DNA of 64,000 bases from SFFI01 sp964398655 (GTDB lineage: Bacteria > Bacillota > Clostridia > Saccharofermentanales > DTU023): the NCBI GenBank assembly GCA_964398655.1, contig CAYNNG010000005.1:5081-69080 (forward strand), written 5' to 3'. Of the stretch, positions 54,378-61,368 are shown in pieces. The stretch's first letter is position 1. Each line of letters begins with the position of its first letter. The notes beneath the pieces were generated by a model. The model searched no databases. It was not told the DNA's origin and saw nothing but the letters and a program-made list of their open reading frames with translations. The position numbers were made by a program, and so were the translations under genes.

Positions 54378-55465
54378 CAAAATTAAAACATGCCGTTCAG
54401 AGCTTTGGCCGGGCCAGGATGATCATTCTGATCTTCCTCGTAGTACTGCTCTTGATCGCCCCTGTGTTTGGCGTAAGCCGTGTGGCGTCCTTAAACGATA
54501 TGCTCACTCGTTTTGCCATGAACGCTGTATTGGTCCTTTCCATGGTACCCATGATTCAATCTGGCTGCGGCTTGAACTTTGGTGTACCTCTGGGCTTAGT
54601 TTCTGGTCTTTTGGCCGAAGCGATTATTTGGGAATATAACATACCGGGAGCGAAAGGCTTCACCCTTGCCATGCTGCTTGGTGCCTTGATCGGTGCGATT
54701 ATGGGTATGTTCTATGGCTTTATTCTCAACCGCATCCGCGGCGATGAGATGGTAATTGCAACTTATGTGGGCTATGCCATTATCTACTTCATGAATATGA
54801 TGTGGCTGACCCTGCCCTTTAAAAACCCCTCTAGCGTGCAAGGCTATGCAGGAGAAGGTTTACGTGTCACCATCAGTTTGGACAACCACTGGATCCACGT
54901 CTTTGATGACTGGCCGGGCAAACCCGGTGAGGGCGTGGTACTGAAGATCCCTGAATTCTTGAATGGTCAATGGACTGTCCAGGACTTCAAGATTCCTGTG
55001 GGCACGCTTTTACTTTTCGCCTTCTTAGCTTTCCTGATGTGGCTTTTCTTCCGGTCTAAGACTGGTACAGCCATGACCGCTGTAGGGTCTAACCCTATCT
55101 ATGCCATGGCCGGCGGCATTAACATCAAAAAGATGCGTATGTCTTCCGTGGTGATTAGTACCTCTATGGCCGCCATTGGAATGATTATTTACGGGCAAAC
55201 TTATGGCTTTGCTCAGTTCTATACGGCGCCTCAATTCTTTACCTTCCCCACGGTGGCGGCCATATTGTTAGGTGGTGCCTCCCTTAATAAAGCCAGCATA
55301 ACCAACGTTATTCTTGGTACCTTCCTCTTCCAGGGGGTATTAACCTTAACGCCGTCCGTCATTAATAGTGCCATTCAGCTTGATATGTCTGAGGTAATTC
55401 GTATGATCATCACCAACGGCTTAATCATCATTGCACTGACGAGGAAAGGAAAGAAAGATGCTTAA
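54374..55465 (+). CDS. ABC importer permease 1
   Basis: 363 residues, BPD_transp_2 fold with about eight to nine membrane segments. 'MTAVGSNPIYAMAGGINIKK' is the coupling-loop pattern of this family, and a long polar region (about residues 157-205) probably lies outside. Start ATG 54374 overlaps the ATPase stop (ATGA). It overlaps permease 2 by 8 bases. Confidence 0.88.
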   Translation: MTKLKHAVQSFGRARMIILIFLVVLLLIAPVFGVSRVASLNDMLTRFAMNAVLVLSMVPMIQSGCGLNFGVPLGLVSGLLAEAIIWEYNIPGAKGFTLAMLLGALIGAIMGMFYGFILNRIRGDEMVIATYVGYAIIYFMNMMWLTLPFKNPSSVQGYAGEGLRVTISLDNHWIHVFDDWPGKPGEGVVLKIPEFLNGQWTVQDFKIPVGTLLLFAFLAFLMWLFFRSKTGTAMTAVGSNPIYAMAGGINIKKMRMSSVVISTSMAAIGMIIYGQTYGFAQFYTAPQFFTFPTVAAILLGGASLNKASITNVILGTFLFQGVLTLTPSVINSAIQLDMSEVIRMIITNGLIIIALTRKGKKDA

Positions 55466-56609
55466 GAAGAAAACTGATTGGAGAAGTACCTTGCGCCAGG
55501 CCATGGTGCCGTTGCTTTTCATCATAATTATTGCCCTGGCTATCCCTCTTTCCGGCTTCTCTTCAGCCCACTTAATTGGGGAGATTCTCGCAAGATTCGC
55601 TCGGGATACCTTCCTGGCCGTTTCTCTGATTATCCCTATCCTGGCTGGTATGGGTATTAACTTTGCTATTTCCCTGGGCGCTATGGCAGCACAAATTGGG
55701 ATTATCATCTCGCAAAACTTTTTTGTAGGTGGAATTCCTGGCATGCTGCTTTCAGCCTTAATCGGCTTACCAATTGCCATCCTCTTAGGCTGGTTTGCCG
55801 GTTCGGTGATGAATAAGGCCAAAGGCCGGGAAATGATCAGCTCCATGATTTTGGCTTTCTTGATTTCTGGTATCTATCAGTTCATAGTGCTTTACATCAT
55901 GGGTGGTTTGATTCCTATTCAAAACAAGGACATCCTCTTGTCCCGCGGCTATGGTATTAAAAACTCCATTCCTCTGGAAATTAAGGGTGCCTTGGATAAC
56001 CTGTGGAACATTAAAATTAAGATCCCTGGCATTATGCGTCCGCTGAATTTCCCCATTGCGACTTATATCGTAATTGCCCTGGTCTGCGTGTTTGTGGTCT
56101 GGTTTAAGAAGACTAAACTTGGTCATGATATGAAGGCCGTTGGCCAAAGCCAAAGGGTTGCGGACAGTGCAGGTATGAAGGTAGATAAGATCCGTCTGCA
56201 GTCCATTATTATTTCTACGGTAATGGCTATGCTGGGTCAGCTCATCTATCTGCAGAATATTGGTACCATGAATACCTATAACGGTACAGACCAAACCTCG
56301 CTCTTTGCGGCTGCTGCCCTCTTAATCGGCGGTGCTTCGGTAGCCTCGGCTACTATTCCTAACGCCTTAATCGGGGTTATCCTCTTCCACTTGATGTTTA
56401 TCGTCATGCCTAACGCGGGTAAGAACCTCACGGGCAACCCGGCTATTGGTGAGTATTTCCGTTCCTTTATTTCTTACGGTGTAGTTGCCTTGGCCCTGGT
56501 TATGCACGCTTACTCTAGAAAGAAGGCTGCGGAAGATGAGCGTAAAGCGCTTCACCATCAAAAGGCTAAAGATAAGCTGGCAGATGGCAGCGCTGAAGCC
56601 AAGGCCTAG
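55458..56609 (+). CDS. ABC importer permease 2
   Basis: 383 residues of the same permease superfamily. 'HDMKAVGQSQRVADSAGMKV' is the coupling loop, and 'FAAAALLIGGASVASATIPN' a typical late segment. The C-terminal 25 residues are Lys/Ala/Glu-rich and cytosolic. Distinct from permease 1 in sequence, so the channel is probably a heterodimer, as in BMP-family nucleoside importers. A terminator follows. Confidence 0.88.
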   Translation: MLKKKTDWRSTLRQAMVPLLFIIIIALAIPLSGFSSAHLIGEILARFARDTFLAVSLIIPILAGMGINFAISLGAMAAQIGIIISQNFFVGGIPGMLLSALIGLPIAILLGWFAGSVMNKAKGREMISSMILAFLISGIYQFIVLYIMGGLIPIQNKDILLSRGYGIKNSIPLEIKGALDNLWNIKIKIPGIMRPLNFPIATYIVIALVCVFVVWFKKTKLGHDMKAVGQSQRVADSAGMKVDKIRLQSIIISTVMAMLGQLIYLQNIGTMNTYNGTDQTSLFAAAALLIGGASVASATIPNALIGVILFHLMFIVMPNAGKNLTGNPAIGEYFRSFISYGVVALALVMHAYSRKKAAEDERKALHHQKAKDKLADGSAEAKA

Positions 56610-56649
56610 GTCCTGCGGATCTGCAGACTTAATCGGCTAAGATACGAAA

Positions 56650-56691
56650 AACTTCCCTGCTCACTAGCCAGTGGGCAGGGAAGTTGCATTT
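56650..56691 (+). terminator. Rho-independent terminator of the ABC operon
   Basis: An 11-bp stem (AACTTCCCTGC with GCAGGGAAGTT) plus inner CAC/GTG pairs, followed by GCATTTAA. It ends 82 bases after permease 2. Confidence 0.8.
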
Positions 56692-56820
56692 AAGGGACAA
56701 GTATAAATTAGGAGAGGTCTAGATCGATTTGTGGAAGGTAAGACGTTTTAAGATATATTAAGCCTCTAACTTTCGTTCATTCTCGGCGATTTTGAGCAGC
56801 CGGTACAGCCGTGGCTAGAT

Positions 56821-56850
56821 TTGACGTTAACTTAAACAATGTTATATACT
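56821..56850 (+). promoter_or_regulatory. Promoter for the small membrane protein
   Basis: TTGACG (56821-56826), 18-base spacer, TATACT (56845-56850), 45 bases before the ATG at 56896. The stretch from 56692 to 56820 shows nothing else. Confidence 0.55.
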
Positions 56851-56895
56851 GAAATTAGTACAAACCTATGCAGATGATAAATATGGTGTAACAGT

Positions 56896-57249
56896 ATGGA
56901 TAACCCAGATAAGTTCTCTTTTTTCCGCTATCCCTGGCAAAAATATGCGCTGGCTATGGGAGCAGCCTTAATATCTATGCTATTTGTTCACGATATCCGT
57001 CTTTATCAATTTAATTACGAAATTAAAGAAAGTCATCAAAATCGGGCAGGATATCAGAATAAGATGTTTTTTTTATTCGTTTTTTATGGCGTAATCCTCT
57101 TAAATTTAATAGGTCAATTGTTAATTGCTAAACTGGCAAGAACAAAGAAAAGAGCTTGGATTAGCTTGTTTCTTTTGCTTGTGTTTTCGACACTTGCCAT
57201 GGGCATTGCTAGTTATCTATTTATCGCCTCCTCTGCAGAAAAAACCTGA
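56896..57249 (+). CDS. Hypothetical small membrane protein
   Basis: 117 residues I do not recognise. Three membrane segments are visible: about 17-34, 55-78 and 87-110; a charged stretch (about 35-54) lies between the first two. The ribosome site is weak. Local base composition is AT-richer than in the rest of the window, and it lies at the border of the transposase-remnant region, so it may be acquired DNA. Confidence 0.5.
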   Translation: MDNPDKFSFFRYPWQKYALAMGAALISMLFVHDIRLYQFNYEIKESHQNRAGYQNKMFFLFVFYGVILLNLIGQLLIAKLARTKKRAWISLFLLLVFSTLAMGIASYLFIASSAEKT

Positions 57250-57422
57250 ATTTTTTTTGCTACTTATTCCTTTCCTTGCTTGTGGCTGGTTTGTTTGCAA
57301 CCGGGATAAAAATCTATAGACTATCTTCTAGCAAATAAAGCAAAGTTTCCAGGTGAAATAGGGAGTGGAAGCTTAGGATAAATGGCTAGTCCCCGAGAGC
57401 CCAAAGGAGGACTTTTGGGTGG

Positions 57423-57827
57423 TTAGCTCTTGCTCTGTGGCGATTTTCCTTCCTCGCGAAGAACCTGGAGTTCCGTCTCGTCCGCGTGCAAAATCGTTTC
57501 TTTTAGTAATTCCTGGTGGAGTTTGTCGTAAATATACTTCAAGTAATGCTCAACGCATTCTTTGCAGGCATAAGTATGAGCAATATCGCGAATCACTAAG
57601 ATCTTGGCTGGAGCCATTCCCAGGGTCTCTCTGGTTTCTGTGCCAATCTCTACCATCTTAGCAGAGCAGTGGGGGCAGGTACGGCCTGCTTCGTCCACAT
57701 AGTGGTGACGTTCCACAACGGGAATCTCTTCCGGCAGCTGTTCTTTGACCGACTTCTTCCTGCGGGTATGAGCCGGAACCTGAACCACTTCCTCCAGCTT
57801 CGGTTCTTCCAGTTCCAGGACGTGAGC
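57423..57827 (-). pseudogene. IS66 transposase remnant
   Basis: Read on the minus strand the fragment shows IS66-type parts: 'LEEPKLEEVVQVPAHTRRKK', 'PEEIPVVERHHYVDEAGR' with the zinc pair 'CPHCSAKM', 'AHTYACKECVE', and then jumps straight to 'IYDKLHQELLKETILHADET'. The segment that normally lies between the second Cys pair and that part is missing, both ends are cut (a stop follows 'SPQSKS'), and the N-terminus is lost at a TAA. No inverted terminal repeats were recognised. It is a decayed copy, not an active element. Confidence 0.8.
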
Positions 57828-57836
57828 TTAACGCAA

Positions 57837-57950
57837 TTCATGGCGTATATTGCCGACTACATTCGCTGGTACAATCAGGACCGAATCAAGATCTCGCTCA
57901 ATAACTTGAGACCTCTTGATTACAGAAGGACCATGAGCTTTGCCGCATGA
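57837..57950 (+). pseudogene. IS3-family transposase C-terminal remnant
   Basis: The last 37 residues of a plus-strand frame, 'YIADYIRWYNQDRIKISLNN' then 'LRPLDYRR', match the C-terminal end of IS3-type OrfB integrases. The frame upstream is only the antisense of the IS66 remnant, so the gene is truncated exactly where the two remnants meet. Confidence 0.7.
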
Positions 57951-57978
57951 GCCCGTCCAAAATTTTGTCCGCACCCCC

Positions 57979-58088
57979 AGTACTTGGCATCCGGACAAAT
58001 TTGCAAACACTAGGCCTTCAGACACTATTGTAAGCACTCAGATTCCAGATACTTTCAAAAGTACTTGGCATCCGGACAAATTTGCAAA
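57979..58088 (+). repeat. Pair of perfect 29-bp direct repeats
   Basis: The same 29 bases occur at 57979-58007 and 58060-58088, 81 bases apart, starting AGTACTTGGCATCCGG. The left copy also pairs imperfectly with 57959-57971 to form an inverted repeat (TTTTGTCCG with CGGACAAA). No gene is seen here. Only two copies and one 52-base spacer make a CRISPR unlikely. Confidence 0.85.
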
Positions 58089-58112
58089 TAGTGGAAGGGT
58101 GTTAGAGGATAA

Positions 58113-58168
58113 ACCACCCACTACCTGCAGACTTGCAATATTTACCACCCAATACTTGCATACTTGCA
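58113..58168 (+). repeat. Pair of 25-bp imperfect direct repeats
   Basis: 58113-58137 and 58144-58168 agree at 22 of 25 positions (both start ACCACCCA and end ACTTGCA), period 31. They share the ACTTG-GCA/ACTTGCA theme with the 29-bp repeats before them. 58169-58290 shows nothing else. Confidence 0.75.
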
Positions 58169-58298
58169 CGGCGGCCCACCCATTAGCTGTAATTTTGCCG
58201 GAGAATCAGGAAAACCAAATAGAAGTAGCATGGATCCAGGGCACCCACTTAACGCTCTCTAAATAAGTTCTAAGGCTTGTCTTTTTATAAGTAGGCTA

Positions 58299-58307
58299 TG
58301 CTATAAT
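58299..58307 (+). promoter_or_regulatory. Extended -10 promoter for the zinc-ribbon gene
   Basis: TG-C-TATAAT, perfect -10 with the TGN extension, 91 bases before the ATG. A possible -35 TTGTCT lies 19 bases upstream. Confidence 0.6.
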
Positions 58308-58397
58308 TCTAGTGCTTAATTTATCCCTTATTTGATCCCTAAGGTTTCAGACACAGTGAGATAAAACTTAGCAAATCAAATAAGGAGGCCTTGATAG

Positions 58398-58568
58398 ATG
58401 CCAGACAAAATTCTGCAGTGCAAAGACTGTGGCGCCGAGTTCGTCTTCACCGAGGGTGAGCAAGAATTCTATCGCGAAAAAGGTTTTGAAAACTACCCTG
58501 TTCGCTGCCCCGCATGCCGTAAAGCTAAAAAGCAGCAACGCCGTCAGCGTGACAACTACCGCGACTAA
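58398..58568 (+). CDS. Small zinc-ribbon protein
   Basis: 56 residues starting ATG 58398 after AAGGAGG. Two Cys pairs, 'CKDCGAEFVFTEGEQEFYRE' near residue 8 and 'CPACRKAKKQQRRQ' near 37, match the short 'probable zinc-binding domain' proteins common in Firmicutes. The C-terminal tail is basic, so nucleic-acid binding is plausible. Its function is unknown. It has its own promoter and terminator. Confidence 0.88.
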   Translation: MPDKILQCKDCGAEFVFTEGEQEFYREKGFENYPVRCPACRKAKKQQRRQRDNYRD

Positions 58569-58617
58569 GTTTTTCGGGGTGGAGGTTGTTTCACCCTCAA
58601 GTTAATACTTATGTCTC

Positions 58618-58643
58618 AAAATCGCCTCTAGGGGCGATTTTTT
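58618..58643 (+). terminator. Rho-independent terminator after the zinc-ribbon gene
   Basis: AAAATCGCC pairs with GGCGATTTT with a short loop, followed by a T-run. It lies 50 bases after the stop. Confidence 0.9.
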
Positions 58644-58789
58644 ATTACTTGAAAGGCCTGAAGGGCAAGGCTAAAATAGCTATACATTACATGAACTGAG
58701 AGATGGTTTACGGATAAGTGCCTAAAATGCTAAGCCGTTTGAGAGGCTGGTCCGAGATAACGTCTACTCACTACTTTTAGGAGGATCTT

Positions 58790-59164
58790 ATGTCTAAAGA
58801 AGCCATTAACGTACCACAAGCCCCTGAAGCTATCGGTCCTTACAGCCATGCTAATGTAGCAGGTAATCTGGTGTTTGTTTCTGGCCAGCTTCCAGTTAAA
58901 GAAGGCCAGCTGGAAACCCAAGATATCAAGCAAGCCTGCCGTAACTGCATGGACAACATTGCTGCTATTCTGGACGGTGCGGGCTCCAGCCTGGATAAAG
59001 CCGTTAAATTTACAATTTATCTGACTGACTTGGCAGACTTCGCCCAAGTTAACGAAGTCTACGGCTCATACTTCTCCGGAGACTATCCGGCACGTGTCTG
59101 CCTTCAAGTTTCAGCCTTGCCTAAGGGCGCAGCCATCGAAATCGATTGTATCGCCAGCCTGTAG
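58790..59164 (+). CDS. ridA: RidA family enamine/imine deaminase
   Basis: 124 residues, normal length. 'APEAIGPYSHANVAGNLVFV', 'SGQLPV', 'KFTIYLTDLADFAQVNEVYG' and 'YPARVCLQVSALPKGAAIEI' (with the conserved active-site Arg) are diagnostic. RidA clears reactive imines produced by PLP enzymes. AGGAGG precedes the ATG. It ends 2 bases before the asparaginase start. Confidence 0.95.
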   Translation: MSKEAINVPQAPEAIGPYSHANVAGNLVFVSGQLPVKEGQLETQDIKQACRNCMDNIAAILDGAGSSLDKAVKFTIYLTDLADFAQVNEVYGSYFSGDYPARVCLQVSALPKGAAIEIDCIASL

Positions 59165-59166
59165 AC

Positions 59167-60192
59167 ATGAAAAAGCTTTGCCTGCTTGCGACAGGGGGGA
59201 CCATAGCCTGCGTACCTAGCAACAAGGGTTATGTTCCGGGCCTTTCGGGAGATGAATTACTCCGCTATGTTCCGGAACTTGCCCTCTATGAGGATGTGGC
59301 GGTCCACCAAATCATGAATATTGACAGCTCAGAGATGACGCCCACAGACTGGCTAACGCTGGCTAGGGCTTGTCATCGGGCTGCCCGGACTTACGACGGG
59401 ATTGTAGTTACGCATGGCACAGACACCATGTGCTATACAGCTGCGGCGCTTTCTTTTATGCTGTCTGACCTCAAAATTCCCATCGTTTTAACTGGAGCCC
59501 AAATCCCCTTGGCGGCAGAGCACTCAGACGCCCCAGCTAATCTAATAGATGCCTTTATTGTGGCAAGCCAAGGTGACCCTGGTGTGCAGATCGTGTTTAA
59601 CCACAAGGTAATCCATGGTTCACGAGCCTTTAAGATGTATTCTAAAAACTGGGATGCCTATGTCTCTCGTAACTACCCCTATCTGGGCCGCATTGAGCAG
59701 GGCAGATTTGTGAGGGAACACCAAGCGAAAATTCAGACCGGAGGCAAACCACTGTATAGCGGTTTGGACGACAATGTTTTCCTCTTAAAGCTCAGCCCTG
59801 CCACCAGTCCCGCTCTGCTGGACTATATTGGTCAGGATGATTACCATGGCCTCCTGATTGAGGGCTTTGGTACAGGGGGGATTTCCAATCTCAACCGCGG
59901 AATGGCGGATGGTTTGAAGCGCTTTAATGAAGAGTTGAAAATCCCGGTGGTCCTAATTTCCCAATGCCCTTATGATGGCGTAAATCTTGATGTTTACGGT
60001 ATCGGGGAGCAGGCTTCTTCGGTGGGCGTAATTTCTGGTAACGATATGACTACCGAAGCTGCTCTAGTCAAACTGATGTGGGCTTTGGGCCAAACTCGCG
60101 ACTTAGGTGAGATCCGTTGCCTAATTGAGACTAATGTGTGCGATGAACTTTCGCCCCGCAGTCAGCCACAAGATCTAGTCATGTTGGACTAG
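59167..60192 (+). CDS. ansA: L-asparaginase, type I
   Basis: 341 residues without a signal peptide, so a cytosolic enzyme that makes aspartate and ammonia. 'LLATGGTIA' at the N-terminus holds the first catalytic Thr and 'VTHGTDTMCYTAAALSFML' near residue 82 the second Thr with Asp. The frame is open from TTG 59146, but ATG 59167 begins the conserved sequence directly after the ridA stop; no good ribosome site is seen, so translation is probably coupled to ridA. Confidence 0.92.
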   Translation: MKKLCLLATGGTIACVPSNKGYVPGLSGDELLRYVPELALYEDVAVHQIMNIDSSEMTPTDWLTLARACHRAARTYDGIVVTHGTDTMCYTAAALSFMLSDLKIPIVLTGAQIPLAAEHSDAPANLIDAFIVASQGDPGVQIVFNHKVIHGSRAFKMYSKNWDAYVSRNYPYLGRIEQGRFVREHQAKIQTGGKPLYSGLDDNVFLLKLSPATSPALLDYIGQDDYHGLLIEGFGTGGISNLNRGMADGLKRFNEELKIPVVLISQCPYDGVNLDVYGIGEQASSVGVISGNDMTTEAALVKLMWALGQTRDLGEIRCLIETNVCDELSPRSQPQDLVMLD

Positions 60193-60233
60193 GTCCACAT
60201 AAACAGACTCAACTAGCCCCGACTAGTACAGTC

Positions 60234-60242
60234 TGCTAAAAT
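60234..60242 (+). promoter_or_regulatory. Candidate extended -10 promoter before pheS
   Basis: TG-C-TAAAAT, 75 bases before the pheS ATG. No good -35. If used, the transcript would contain the hairpin at 60272-60297. Confidence 0.4.
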
Positions 60243-60271
60243 AATCAAGTTAATTTAGCAAAACATATCGT

Positions 60272-60300
60272 CAAAGAGGATCGCAGGATCCTCTTTGTTT
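60272..60300 (+). terminator. Terminator or attenuator hairpin before pheS
   Basis: CAAAGAGGATC pairs perfectly with GATCCTCTTTG (loop GCAG), followed by TTT. It may terminate the ridA-ansA transcript; being only 20 bases before the pheS ATG it could also attenuate pheST. No T-box motif is seen upstream. Confidence 0.75.
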
Positions 60301-60316
60301 AGAAGGAGTTAAAGCG

Positions 60317-61354
60317 ATGAGGGAAGCTATAGAAAAGCTAGCTCAGGAAAGCCTGGACCGTATTGCCGCCGCCTCGAGCAGCGAAGAACTGGCAGACATC
60401 AAGCAAGAAGTAATGGGCCGTAAAGGTAGTCTGACACAAATTTTGAAAGGCTTGGGCAGTTTGGACCCGGCGCAAAGAAAAGAGATGGGTCAGCTTTCCA
60501 ATCAGGTTAAGAACCAACTTCAAACAGCCTTGGGTCAAAAATCTGATGACTTGCTCCGGTCGCGTACGATCCTGCCTTACCATCCCGACCTCAGTCAGCC
60601 TGGGCTCCCTCTGACTACTGGAGGCCTTCATCCCATCACCGCGATCACCTATGAGCTGAATGATGCCTTCAAGTCCTTGAACTTTGAAATTGCGGGAGAA
60701 GGAGAAATCAGCTCGGAGCTATATGCTTTTGATATGCTAAATTTCCCGCCTGACCATCCGGCCCGTGAGACCATGGATACCTACTGGCTAGACGGCACGG
60801 ACCAAAACAAGGGTGTGGACCGGTTATGCCTAAGACCCCACCTTACAGGTGCAAGTGTCCGCTATTTGCAAGAGCATGGGGCTCCTGCTCGCTTTGTTTA
60901 TCCCGGCCGGGTTTATCGCAATGAGAGCACGGATGCTCGTCATGAGCGTGCCTTCTTCCAATATGAAGCCTTAATTGTGGATAAGAAGTTCCCCTTTGCC
61001 TCGGGACAACTCCTAATATCTACTATTTTACAAAAAGTCTTCGGACGCAAGATAAATACCCGCATGCGGGCTGGTTTCTTTCCTTTTGTGGAGCCAGGTT
61101 TCGAAATTGATATGCAGTGTGTGCAGTGTGGAGGTAAAGGCTGCCCTCTCTGCAAACATGTAGGCTGGATAGAAGTCATGCCCGGAGGCACTCCCCATCC
61201 CAACGTACTGCGGGCCGCTGGCCTTGATCCCGATGAGTGGACAGGCTTTTACATCGATATTGGTTTGGAACGTCTCGCCATGATGCGCTACGGCATTCCA
61301 GATGTCCGGCTCTTCCATAGTGGAGACCTGCGTTTCTTAGAACAATTTGACTAG
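60317..61354 (+). CDS. pheS: Phenylalanine-tRNA ligase, alpha subunit
   Basis: 345 residues. An N-terminal coiled coil (about 1-75) is followed by the class II core: 'HPITAITYELNDAFKSLNFE' near residue 106, motif 2 region 'PGRVYRNESTDARHE' near 200, and motif 3 'DIGLERLAMMRYGIPDVR'. A Cys cluster 'CVQCGGKGCPLC' near 274 is in the usual loop. AGAAGGAG precedes the ATG. It pairs with pheT. Confidence 0.97.
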   Translation: MREAIEKLAQESLDRIAAASSSEELADIKQEVMGRKGSLTQILKGLGSLDPAQRKEMGQLSNQVKNQLQTALGQKSDDLLRSRTILPYHPDLSQPGLPLTTGGLHPITAITYELNDAFKSLNFEIAGEGEISSELYAFDMLNFPPDHPARETMDTYWLDGTDQNKGVDRLCLRPHLTGASVRYLQEHGAPARFVYPGRVYRNESTDARHERAFFQYEALIVDKKFPFASGQLLISTILQKVFGRKINTRMRAGFFPFVEPGFEIDMQCVQCGGKGCPLCKHVGWIEVMPGGTPHPNVLRAAGLDPDEWTGFYIDIGLERLAMMRYGIPDVRLFHSGDLRFLEQFD

Positions 61355-61368
61355 GGGAGGGAGAAAGT

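Noticed and set aside
57669..57836. Upstream part of the plus-strand frame joined to the IS3-like fragment
   Set aside because: Its sequence is the exact antisense of the IS66 remnant, so the frame is fortuitous.
57979..58168. CRISPR array
   Set aside because: Only two copies of the 29-bp repeat with a 52-base spacer, a different repeat afterwards, and no cas genes in the window.
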